Of a stretch of DNA of 13,386 nucleotides, positions 1 through 6,835 are shown piece by piece. Both the position numbers and the translations under genes were made by a program. Origin of the DNA: Nitriliruptoraceae bacterium (GTDB lineage: Bacteria > Actinomycetota > Nitriliruptoria > Nitriliruptorales > Nitriliruptoraceae); NCBI GenBank assembly GCA_007131525.1, contig SLQK01000013.1, forward strand, positions 1 through 13,386, given 5' to 3'. Every line of letters starts with the position of its first letter. The first letter of the stretch is position 1. A model generated the notes under the pieces. The model saw only the letters and a list, made by a program, of their open reading frames with translations. It searched no databases and had not been told where the DNA came from.

Positions 1-1117
1 AGAGGTAGTACTCGGCGTCCTCCTCCTCCCAGTCCATCTCGACGACGTCCTTGGTGACCGCCGCCTTGCAGAACTGGAGGAACCCGGAGTAGCCGAGGTC
101 CTTCTCGGAGAAGTCGGGCTGCCGCTTGCGCAGCTGATCCTTGAGCCCCGACAGCGGCGGGTCACCACCGAGCTCGACCATCAGCTCCTTGACCGTGTCG
201 CGCAGCAGGGCGAAGGCGGCGTCCTCGTCGCGGGGCGCCGAGGGGAAGTCGACCTCGGGGTCACCGGGCGCCGAGCCGTCGGTGAGGGTGATCACCCCAC
301 CGTCGGCGAGGTGGCGCAGGAGCTCGCGGAAGCCACGGAAGCCGAAGTCGCCCTCGTTGAAGGTGGGGTCCTTGCGCAGCAGCGCACGCTTGAGGTTCGA
401 GGCCTGGACCGCGCCCGCGGAGGAGGACTGGATCCCGGCGAGGGTCCGGGTGATGTCGCGCTCGAGCTTGCGCAGCCCCTGCTTCTGGGTGGACTTGCCG
501 GGCGGTCCGTCGCTCGGCTCCGATGGCGCCGGTGCAGCCGTCGGCTTGCCGGACGGGGCCTTGCCCTGGGGAGCTGCGGGCTGCTTCTTCTTGGCCCGTC
601 CCTGGGAGGGACCCTGGGCCTTCGCCTCGCGGCGCGGGATGCCCTCGAGCCGGTCGTAGAAGATGAACTCGTCGCAGGCCGGGGGGAGCATGGCCGAGGT
701 GGACCCCTTGAGGCCGACGCCGATCACCCGCTTGTTGAGTTCACGGAGCTTGCTGACCAGCGGGGTGAAGTCGGAGTCGCCGGACACGATCACGAAGGTG
801 GAGACGAAGTCGCGGGTCAGCGCCAGCTCCATCGCGTCCACCGCCATCTGGATGTCGGCGGCGTTCTTGCGGACCGAATCGGACCGTTGCGGGATCTCGA
901 TCAGTTCGACGTTGGCGTCGACCATCCCTCGGCGATCGTCGCGGAACAGGTTCCAGTCGGCGTACGCCCGTCGGGTGATCAGCCGTCCCCGTTCCGCCAA
1001 CGCCTCGAGGAGGGGCTTGGGGTCGAAGCGGTAGCCGATGTCGCGCGCACCGATCGCCACGTTCTCGTGGTCGATGTACAGCGCGAGTCGCTCTTCTGCA
1101 GCATCAGTGGTAGCCAT
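1..1117 (-). CDS. NYN-domain putative ribonuclease with two OST-HTH/LOTUS domains (3'-truncated by window edge)
   Basis: The frame is open from an ATG at 1117 to the window edge, giving 372 residues without a stop. Residues 11-160 form a NYN (PIN-like, LabA/DUF88-type) domain. Its acidic motifs are YIDHEN (D16), ADIQMAVD (D88, D94) and VSGDSDF (D114, D116), which in this family make up a metal-dependent RNase site. A Lys/Ala/Pro-rich linker spans about 165-210. Two repeated segments follow, about 213-285 (GFRGFRELLRHLAD) and about 298-370 (GYSGFLQFCKAA); each has the F-G-F/Y-x-x-F-x-x-L/F pattern of OST-HTH (LOTUS) RNA-binding domains. The likely role is cytoplasmic RNA cleavage or RNA binding; the target is unknown. 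The start is preceded by a -10-like box 6 nt upstream and no Shine-Dalgarno, so the mRNA is probably leaderless. The gene is divergent from the first MFS gene. The family call is strong; nuclease activity is inferred from intact acidic residues. Confidence 0.9.
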   Translation of the reverse strand, partial: MATTDAAEERLALYIDHENVAIGARDIGYRFDPKPLLEALAERGRLITRRAYADWNLFRDDRRGMVDANVELIEIPQRSDSVRKNAADIQMAVDAMELALTRDFVSTFVIVSGDSDFTPLVSKLRELNKRVIGVGLKGSTSAMLPPACDEFIFYDRLEGIPRREAKAQGPSQGRAKKKQPAAPQGKAPSGKPTAAPAPSEPSDGPPGKSTQKQGLRKLERDITRTLAGIQSSSAGAVQASNLKRALLRKDPTFNEGDFGFRGFRELLRHLADGGVITLTDGSAPGDPEVDFPSAPRDEDAAFALLRDTVKELMVELGGDPPLSGLKDQLRKRQPDFSEKDLGYSGFLQFCKAAVTKDVVEMDWEEEDAEYYL

Positions 1118-1123
1118 GCCGCA

Positions 1124-1129
1124 ACCCTA
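1124..1129 (-). promoter_or_regulatory. -10 box (TAGGGT) of leaderless NYN gene
   Basis: On the minus strand TAGGGT is followed by exactly six bases and then the ATG at 1117. This fits the actinobacterial TANNNT -10 element with transcription starting at the start codon. No convincing -35 hexamer is seen 16-19 nt upstream. Confidence 0.55.
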
Positions 1130-1203
1130 CTCCACGGCAGGGCTGCCCCTAAGCGATGGCCCCGACCGTCCTCGGACACCCCCGCAGGGGCAGGGCGTCT
1201 CGC

Positions 1204-1209
1204 TAGGCT
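1204..1209 (+). promoter_or_regulatory. -10 box (TAGGCT) of leaderless MFS gene 1
   Basis: TAGGCT is followed by six bases and then the GTG at 1216, the same geometry as for the divergent NYN gene. It supports the GTG start and a leaderless transcript. No clear -35 is visible. The 98-bp region 1118-1215 between the two divergent genes holds both boxes and nothing else I can identify. Confidence 0.55.
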
Positions 1210-1215
1210 CCCGTC

Positions 1216-2508
1216 GTGTTCGATCGGGAACGGTCGACGGCGATGGCCCAGCGGGGGGTGCTCGTGCCAGCAGCGCGTCCAGGCGGGTACCGCGCCGCCC
1301 TGCGCCAGCCCATCGGGCGACGCCTGTGGGTCGCCGGGGTGACCTCCTCGATCGGCGACTACGTCGCCCTGGGGGCGTTGCTGTTCCTGGCCGCGGACCG
1401 GACGGGGCTGGTGCTCGGTGCCGCCGCGGTGGTTGCCGTCGGGGTGGTCCCATCGGTGCTCGCGGGGGTCCTGGGCGGCCGATGGCTCGACCGCTTCGAC
1501 CGGGCCCGAGCCCTCGCGGTGCTGCAGCTCCTCGGCGGCGCGATCGTCCTGCTCCCTGTGGTGCAGGACGGCACGGCGGTGGTGATCGTGACGGCAGCCG
1601 GACTCGCCGCGGTCCGGGTCGCCACGGTCGCGATCAGATCCGGCGCCATGGCTGATGGCCTCAGCGACGAGCACCGGGGACCGCTCGTGGCGCTGCTCAA
1701 CACCACCGACCAGGCCGCGCAGGTCATCGGCTACCTGACCGGGGCAGGTCTCTACGTCGCCCTCGGGGCCGACGCCGCGCTGCTGCTCGATGCCGCGACC
1801 TTCCTGGTCAGCGCCGCGCTGCTGGCCGGCCTACCACTCCCCCGGCAGAGCACCCAGGTGGACCCGCCGACGCTCACCACCGGGGTCCGTGAGATCCTGC
1901 GCCAGCCCGTCCTGCGCCTGCTCGGTCTGCTCGCGCTGGCCACGGGCCTGGTGGGGTCGCTCCCGGAGGTCCTCGCCCCGGCGGTCGCTGCGGACGACGA
2001 CCCGCTCCGTCCCCTCGTGCTCGCCGCCGCTCCGACCGGTCAGGCGGTGACGATGGCAGTGCTGGGGCGGTCATCCCTGATCCGACGTCCGCGCAACCTG
2101 CTCGTCCACCTCGGGTGCCTCGCAGGCGCCCTGCTGCTCGCCGCGCTCGCGAGCACCCCTGCGCAGGTCGCCGCCGCGAACCTGCTCATCGGGGCGGGCA
2201 CGGCCTGGGTCATCGGGGCGCAGGTCCTGTTCCTGCAGCTCGCGCCCGCCGCCCGGATGGCGCAGATCACGGGCGCCATGGTGGCCGGACTTGCCATCGC
2301 CGACGGGGTTGGCTCGCTCGGGCTGGCAGCGGTCGCGGACCGGGCCGGAACGGGCGCGGCCTACGGGGTCGGCGCCCTGCTGGTGGCCGTCGCCGTGGGC
2401 GTCGGCGTGGCGTTCCGATCCCGGACGGCCGCGGTCCGACACCTCGACGTGGTCCAGCGCGGCGCCGACCGAGCTGGGCCGGGGGCCGCGGAGCGACCGG
2501 GCACCTGA
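1216..2508 (+). CDS. Major facilitator superfamily transporter 1
   Basis: A 430-residue integral membrane protein, of usual MFS length, with about a dozen hydrophobic segments between residues 37 and 408 and a short hydrophilic C-terminal tail. After TM2 the segment GGRWLDRFDRAR (about 87-98) matches the MFS motif A pattern G-x-x-x-D-R-x-x-R. The overall look is of small-molecule exporters of the actinobacterial MFS-1 type; the substrate cannot be deduced. The GTG start is chosen because a TAGGCT box lies 6 nt upstream. An in-frame ATG at 1243 is an alternative and would drop nine residues. The stop codon at 2506-2508 lies 1 bp from the stop of the convergent HAD gene, leaving no room for a separate terminator, so its transcript probably runs antisense into that gene. 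Confidence 0.85.
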   Translation: MFDRERSTAMAQRGVLVPAARPGGYRAALRQPIGRRLWVAGVTSSIGDYVALGALLFLAADRTGLVLGAAAVVAVGVVPSVLAGVLGGRWLDRFDRARALAVLQLLGGAIVLLPVVQDGTAVVIVTAAGLAAVRVATVAIRSGAMADGLSDEHRGPLVALLNTTDQAAQVIGYLTGAGLYVALGADAALLLDAATFLVSAALLAGLPLPRQSTQVDPPTLTTGVREILRQPVLRLLGLLALATGLVGSLPEVLAPAVAADDDPLRPLVLAAAPTGQAVTMAVLGRSSLIRRPRNLLVHLGCLAGALLLAALASTPAQVAAANLLIGAGTAWVIGAQVLFLQLAPAARMAQITGAMVAGLAIADGVGSLGLAAVADRAGTGAAYGVGALLVAVAVGVGVAFRSRTAAVRHLDVVQRGADRAGPGAAERPGT

Positions 2509-2509
2509 G

Positions 2510-3169
2510 TCAGCCCGCGTCGATCCGCAGCGCGGCCAGCACCGCTGCACGGGTGGCGGCGTCGTCGCCGGTGTGGTGGACCCCCAGCATCCCGAGCTCG
2601 CTGGCCACCTCGACGTTTCGCTCCAGATCGTCCACGAACACGCAGGCATCGGGAGCAACCCCGAGCCGCTGCGCCGCGAGGCGGTAGATCGCCGGATCGG
2701 GCTTGCGCAGCCCGACCTGACCGGACAGGACCAGGTCGTCGAAGTGGTCCTCGAGCTCCTCGAAGGGGTAGACATCGAACCCCCAGGAGTTGGACAGCAA
2801 CCCGGTCCGCACGCCGTGGGCCCGGACCTGCGCGGCGAGCTCCCACAGCCCACCGGCCGGGCGCATCGCCTCGAACAGCCCCTCGAGCAGGTCCACGTCC
2901 GCGGCGATCCGGTAGCCCGCCTCGACCAGCAGGTCGCGCAGCAGCACCTCGAACTCCGCGAGCGGCATCTCTCCGCGCTCCAGGGCACCGATCGGGCCGC
3001 CGCCCTTGGTGCGTGAGGCCTCCACCAGCACCTCGAAGCTGCGTCCCGGGGGCAGTCCGAGCCGGCGCTCGAACCGGGCGAAGGACGCGTCGACCGGTTC
3101 GGTCAGGACACCGCCGTAGTCGAGCAACAGGGCGCGCGAGGGTCCTGGCCCGACCACCTCGGCGCTCAC
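2510..3169 (-). CDS. HAD-superfamily hydrolase, subfamily IA (epoxide-hydrolase N-domain-like)
   Basis: A 219-residue cytoplasmic HAD protein. Motif I is LLLDYGGVLTEP, with nucleophile D17; the usual second Asp two residues later is Gly (G19). Motif II is LLSNS (S126), motif III RKPDP (K156), motif IV FVDDLERN (D180, D181). The helical cap lies at about 24-110. The DxGGV form occurs in the HAD-IA group related to the N-terminal domain of soluble epoxide hydrolase and to the HAD domain of ACAD10. Phosphatase activity is plausible but weakened by the missing acid/base Asp. The GTG start at 3169 overlaps the stop of the upstream APH-like kinase gene in GTGA, with a GGGAG purine run just before it, so translation is probably coupled. 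The substrate is unknown; the coupling suggests it acts on the kinase's product or substrate. Confidence 0.88.
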   Translation of the reverse strand: MSAEVVGPGPSRALLLDYGGVLTEPVDASFARFERRLGLPPGRSFEVLVEASRTKGGGPIGALERGEMPLAEFEVLLRDLLVEAGYRIAADVDLLEGLFEAMRPAGGLWELAAQVRAHGVRTGLLSNSWGFDVYPFEELEDHFDDLVLSGQVGLRKPDPAIYRLAAQRLGVAPDACVFVDDLERNVEVASELGMLGVHHTGDDAATRAAVLAALRIDAG

Positions 3170-4227
3170 CTCCCGACCTGTCGGGCGGCGTCGAGCGCGT
3201 GCTCGCCGAGGCGCACCACGAGGTCGCCGAGCTGCTCGAAGCCCACCGCGCCCTCGCCGTAGGCACCGGCCACGTAGCGGCGGTGGACCCCTTCGAGGAT
3301 GCAGGCGAGCTTCCAGTAGCCGAACGCGACGTGGTACCCGACCCCGCTGACGTCCCGACCGGACCGCTGCGCGTACCGGTCGATCAGCTCCTGCCGGCTG
3401 GAGAACCCCGGGGCCAGGGTCGGCGGATCGGGCAGCGCGAGGTCCTGCTCACCGGGCTCCACCCAGTACACCAGCAGGAGCCCGAGGTCAGCCAGCGGGT
3501 CGCCGAGCGTGGTCAGCTCCCAGTCGAGCACGGCGGCCACCGCCCCGGAGCCTGGATCGAGGATCACGTTGTCCAGCCGGTAGTCGCCGTGCACCAGCGT
3601 GGCCGGGCCCTGGGGTGGGACATCGGCGACGAGACGACGGTGGACCTCGTCGAGGATGGGCAGCTCCCGGGCGGGACCATGCTGGAGCTGGGTGCTCCAC
3701 CGCCGCAGCTGCCGCTCGAGGTAGCCCTCGCGACGGGCCAGGTCACCGAGCCCGACCGCGTCGATGTCGACGGCATGGATCCGCACCAGGGCGTCGATCA
3801 TCGCTGCGCCGCTCGCTGCTCGCGCCTGCGCACTGAGCTGCGTGGCGGCCGCCTCGGTGTCGCGAGCCACCACCCCGTCCACGTACCGCATGGCGTAGAA
3901 CGGGGCGCCGGTGAGCTCGGGGTCCAGCTCCAGTCCCAGGCAGCCGGGCACGGGGACATCGGTGTCGGCCAGCGCCGACAGGATCCGGTGCTCCCGCGCG
4001 ACGTCGTGGGCGGACTCGAGCACCCCGTGCAGCGGCGGTCGACGGACCACCACCCGCTGCCCGGCGGCATCCTCCAGCACGTAGGTGAGGTTCGAGCGGC
4101 CGCCGGCCACCGTGGAGGCGACGACCGGCGGCTGGAGGTCGATCCGCTCGGACAACCAGGCCGTCACCGCTGCCAGCTGCAGGCCGGGAGGGTCGACCTC
4201 CCTGGCCTGCTCACCGCGCTCGTCCAC
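3166..4227 (-). CDS. ACAD10/11-type APH-fold kinase (putative hydroxyacyl-CoA kinase)
   Basis: A 353-residue phosphotransferase of the aminoglycoside-phosphotransferase fold. The nucleotide loop is VAGGRSNLTYVL (40-51), the next strand RVVVRRP (58-64), the catalytic loop LVHGDYRLDN (H214, D216, N220) and the metal-binding segment VLDWELTTLGDP (D235). The C-terminal helix AFGYWKLACILEGVHRR (about 301-317) is characteristic of the subgroup formed by the kinase domains of ACAD10/ACAD11 and bacterial LvaA, which phosphorylate 4-hydroxyacyl-CoA. This subgroup is not an antibiotic-resistance enzyme. The GTG at 4227 is chosen because GAGGGAG lies 7 nt upstream and the conserved part starts shortly after; the open frame continues to 4446 but that part overlaps the divergent MFS gene and has no family character. 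It overlaps the HAD gene by 4 nt. No acyl-CoA dehydrogenase gene is in the window. The fold is certain; the substrate is inferred. Confidence 0.9.
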   Translation of the reverse strand: MDERGEQAREVDPPGLQLAAVTAWLSERIDLQPPVVASTVAGGRSNLTYVLEDAAGQRVVVRRPPLHGVLESAHDVAREHRILSALADTDVPVPGCLGLELDPELTGAPFYAMRYVDGVVARDTEAAATQLSAQARAASGAAMIDALVRIHAVDIDAVGLGDLARREGYLERQLRRWSTQLQHGPARELPILDEVHRRLVADVPPQGPATLVHGDYRLDNVILDPGSGAVAAVLDWELTTLGDPLADLGLLLVYWVEPGEQDLALPDPPTLAPGFSSRQELIDRYAQRSGRDVSGVGYHVAFGYWKLACILEGVHRRYVAGAYGEGAVGFEQLGDLVVRLGEHALDAARQVGR

Positions 4228-4325
4228 GTGGTCGCTCCCTCGCCGGTCGGGGCCCGCAGGGTGGCAGACGCGCCGGGCCCGGTCCAACCCCGCCGCACGG
4301 TTCGCTGCCGGCGTGCCCGCAGCGG

Positions 4326-4331
4326 TAGCTT
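4326..4331 (+). promoter_or_regulatory. -10 box (TAGCTT) of leaderless MFS gene 2
   Basis: TAGCTT is followed by six bases and then the GTG at 4338, the same spacing as for the NYN gene and MFS gene 1. A 10-bp perfect palindrome, GCTTCGAAGC (4328-4337), overlaps the box and ends at the base before the predicted transcription start. In the divergent direction I see no TANNNT box for the kinase gene within 4228-4337. Confidence 0.55.
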
Positions 4332-4337
4332 CGAAGC

Positions 4338-5747
4338 GTGACCACCTCCCTGCCCCACGCAGCGCCACCGCCCGAGGACGATCGCGGCGGACGCCGCCGC
4401 CACCGGGTCGACGACTGGGCGGCCCAGGACGTCGCCGAGCCCCCAACGGCCGGAGCGTCGCTGGCGCGGGTCTCGAAGGCCGGTGCTCGCCGCCTGACCG
4501 GCAGCGTGCGGTCGCTGTTCGACACCGGTGGCGTGGGGTTCCGCAACCTGGCGATCACGCAGGTGTTCTCCACCGCAGCGGACACCCTGGTCGCCATCGG
4601 GCTCGCCGGGACGCTGTTCTTCTCCGTGCCCACGGCCGAGGCCCGGGGCAACGTCGCGCTGTACCTGCTGCTGACCATGGCGCCCTTCGCGGTGATCGGG
4701 CCCGTGCTCGGCCGGGTGCTGGACCGGACGCCCGTCGCGACCCGCAGGATGCTGGTCCTGGCGGCGCTCGGACGCGCGGTGTTCGCCGTCGCCGCGCTCG
4801 GCCGCCTCGACAGCCTGTGGCTGTTCCCGGTGGCGTTCATGCTGCTGGTGCTGTCCCGGGTGCACGGCATCACACGGCACGCCCTGCTCCCCCTGGCGCT
4901 CGACGCACCGCGGGCCCTGGTGGCCGCCAACGCGCGACTCGCCTGGATCGGGGTCCTGGCAGGGGGCGTCGCGGCCGGGCTGGGCCTCGGGGCGCTGGCG
5001 GTCCTCGATGCCAACGGTCCGCTGGCGCTGGCCGCCGTGGCGGCCCTCGGAGCGGCTGCCTTCGGCCGGCGGCTGCCCGAGCCCGACGGCACGGCGACGA
5101 GGATCCCGGGGGAACCCTGGCGGGGCATCAGGCTGCAGCTGCCGCGGGAGGTGCGGCTGGCGCAGCTGGCCACCGCTGGTGTGCGGGTCTTCAACGGCTT
5201 CCTGCTGCTGCTGCTGGCCTTCGAGCTCCAGCAGACCGACGCGGGACTGCTCGACTTCGGTGCGCTGCTGGCCGCCGCCGGCGCCGGGTTCGCCGTCGCG
5301 TCCCGGCTGGTCCCCGTGCTCGCCCGCCGGTTGCGGGAGGAGCCGATGGTGCTGGCCGCCCTGGCCATCACCGCGGCGGCCGCCTTCTCCGCCGGGCAGT
5401 GGTTCGGGCTGTTGGCCGCCGCCGCCCTGGCCGGGGCGGCCGGGGTCGCCTGGGGGGTGGCCAAGCTCGCCTTCGACGGTCTCCTGCAGGCCACCGTGCC
5501 CGCCAGCCGGCGTGGCGCGGCGTTCACCCGCTCGGAGACGGTGTTCTCCGCGGCCTGGGTGATCGGCGCGATCATCCCGACGGCGATCCCGCTGCCGGCC
5601 TCGGTCGGGCTCGCGCTGGCCGGCTTCGCGGCCTTGGCCGCGCAGATCGTCTACCTCACCGTGCTCCTGGTCCCCGAGTCCCGACTCCGAACACCCGACG
5701 ATCCCGAGGGCGAGGCCATCTCACACGAGGCGCCGCCGGACACTTGA
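4338..5747 (+). CDS. Major facilitator superfamily transporter 2
   Basis: A 469-residue membrane protein. The first ~65 residues are hydrophilic, with an Arg-rich run around 16-23 (RGGRRRHR), followed by about twelve hydrophobic segments up to about residue 450 and a short acidic tail. The loop after TM2 reads GRVLDRTPVATRR, a motif A-like G-x-x-x-D-R-x-x-x-x-R-R. It resembles MFS-1 exporters of actinobacteria; the substrate is unknown. It is a different subfamily from the first MFS protein, with which I see little alignment beyond the fold. The GTG start is supported by the TAGCTT box 6 nt upstream. It is divergent from the kinase/HAD pair, so the two units may share regulation, and its 3' end faces korB across a hairpin. 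Confidence 0.83.
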   Translation: MTTSLPHAAPPPEDDRGGRRRHRVDDWAAQDVAEPPTAGASLARVSKAGARRLTGSVRSLFDTGGVGFRNLAITQVFSTAADTLVAIGLAGTLFFSVPTAEARGNVALYLLLTMAPFAVIGPVLGRVLDRTPVATRRMLVLAALGRAVFAVAALGRLDSLWLFPVAFMLLVLSRVHGITRHALLPLALDAPRALVAANARLAWIGVLAGGVAAGLGLGALAVLDANGPLALAAVAALGAAAFGRRLPEPDGTATRIPGEPWRGIRLQLPREVRLAQLATAGVRVFNGFLLLLLAFELQQTDAGLLDFGALLAAAGAGFAVASRLVPVLARRLREEPMVLAALAITAAAAFSAGQWFGLLAAAALAGAAGVAWGVAKLAFDGLLQATVPASRRGAAFTRSETVFSAAWVIGAIIPTAIPLPASVGLALAGFAALAAQIVYLTVLLVPESRLRTPDDPEGEAISHEAPPDT

Positions 5748-5749
5748 GA

Positions 5750-5782
5750 ACGGTGCGGCCACCTCGACGGCGGCCGCACCGT
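5750..5782. terminator. Bidirectional hairpin between convergent MFS 2 and korB
   Basis: ACGGTGCGGCC (5750-5760) and GGCCGCACCGT (5772-5782) form a perfect 11-bp stem with an 11-nt loop. It begins 2 bp after the MFS stop and lies 36 bp beyond the korB stop, so it can serve both convergent transcripts. Neither side has a U-tract, as is common for GC-rich actinobacteria. Confidence 0.65.
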
Positions 5783-5818
5783 CCCCGGCACTGCCGAGGG
5801 TGCTGCTGTCGTGCCGGC

Positions 5819-6835
5819 CTAGAACACGTCCCAGACGTTCCCACCCTCGAGCAGCTCGACGAGGTCACCCTCGCCATAGCGCTCGCGGGCGGCCGCGACC
5901 TGCTTGCGCAGCTCGTCGTCGTAGACCGGGCGGTCGACCGACCGGAACACCCCGATGGGGGTCGGGCCGGTGGGGCTCGGCGCCAGGCGCGACAGCGCGA
6001 AGGCCGTGGTCGACGCCGGTCGTGTCGGGTCGTGCACGACGACGCGGTCCCCGGCCTCCTCGGTCGAGACGATCCGCATCGAGCCGTCGGGCTCGGCGAT
6101 CACCGCCCGCTCGCCCTCGGGTCCGAAGGTGATGGGCTCCCCCGGAACGAGGCGGATCTGGTTGTGCTCCTTCTGCCCCTTCTCACGCAGCGCATCGAAG
6201 GCGCCATCGTTGAAGATGTTGCAGTTCTGGTAGATCTCGACGAAGGAGGTCCCCCGGTGCTCGTAGGCACCACGCAGCACCCCGCTGAGATGCTGACGAT
6301 CGGTGTCGATCGAGCGCGCCACGTAGGTCGCCTCCGCACCGAGCGCCAGCGAGACCGGGTTGACGGGGCGGTCCAGCGAACCCATCGGTGTCGACTTGTG
6401 GACCGATCCGAGCGGCGAGGTCGGGGAGTACTGCCCCTTGGTCAACCCGTAGATCTCGTTGTTGAACAGCAGGATGTTGAGGTTGACGTTGCGACGCAGG
6501 GTGTGCATCAGGTGGTTGCCCCCGATCGACAACCCGTCGCCGTCACCGGTCACGATCCAGATGTCGAGGTCCGGTCGCGTGATCGCCAGGCCCGTCGCCA
6601 CCGTCGGCGCTCGCCCATGGATCGTGTGGAACCCGTAGGTGTCCATGTAGTAGGGGAACCGCGAGGAGCACCCGATACCGGAGACGAACACGGTCTTCTC
6701 CGGGCGCGCACCCACGTCGGCGAGCAACGACTGCACCGTCGCCAGGATCGCGTAGTCACCGCAGCCCGGGCACCAGCGCACCTCCCGGTCGGACGTGAAG
6801 TCCTTCTTGGTGAGCTTGATCTCGTTGGTCGTCAT
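5819..6835 (-). CDS. korB: 2-oxoglutarate:ferredoxin oxidoreductase, beta subunit
   Basis: A 338-residue TPP- and [4Fe-4S]-binding subunit that, with KorA, converts 2-oxoglutarate, CoA and oxidised ferredoxin to succinyl-CoA, CO2 and reduced ferredoxin in the cytoplasm. Cluster cysteines are visible at WCPGCG (C22, C25), SGIGCSS (C56) and YQNCN (C205). The TPP motif is TGDGD (96-100) with NN at 125-126, and PVNP at 157-160 is also typical. The length and lack of an extra ferredoxin domain match the mycobacterial two-subunit enzyme (Rv2454c type). The ATG at 6835 overlaps the korA stop in ATGA, so the two are translationally coupled. Upstream in-frame extension to 6985 lies inside korA and is rejected. 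The subunit call is firm; 2-oxoglutarate rather than pyruvate is inferred from similarity to the actinobacterial KorAB pair. Confidence 0.95.
   Translation of the reverse strand: MTTNEIKLTKKDFTSDREVRWCPGCGDYAILATVQSLLADVGARPEKTVFVSGIGCSSRFPYYMDTYGFHTIHGRAPTVATGLAITRPDLDIWIVTGDGDGLSIGGNHLMHTLRRNVNLNILLFNNEIYGLTKGQYSPTSPLGSVHKSTPMGSLDRPVNPVSLALGAEATYVARSIDTDRQHLSGVLRGAYEHRGTSFVEIYQNCNIFNDGAFDALREKGQKEHNQIRLVPGEPITFGPEGERAVIAEPDGSMRIVSTEEAGDRVVVHDPTRPASTTAFALSRLAPSPTGPTPIGVFRSVDRPVYDDELRKQVAAARERYGEGDLVELLEGGNVWDVF

Noticed and set aside
3166..4227. Aminoglycoside resistance gene
   Set aside because: The APH fold is present, but the C-terminal helix and motif spacing are those of the ACAD10/11 kinase subgroup, and no other resistance or mobility gene is nearby.
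3013..4341. 442-codon plus-strand open frame opposite the kinase
   Set aside because: It is antisense to the kinase gene, which has clear catalytic motifs; the plus-strand translation shows no recognisable domain.
4211..5575. 454-codon minus-strand open frame opposite MFS 2
   Set aside because: Low-complexity Ala/Ser/Arg/Thr composition and no motifs; the plus strand encodes a membrane protein.
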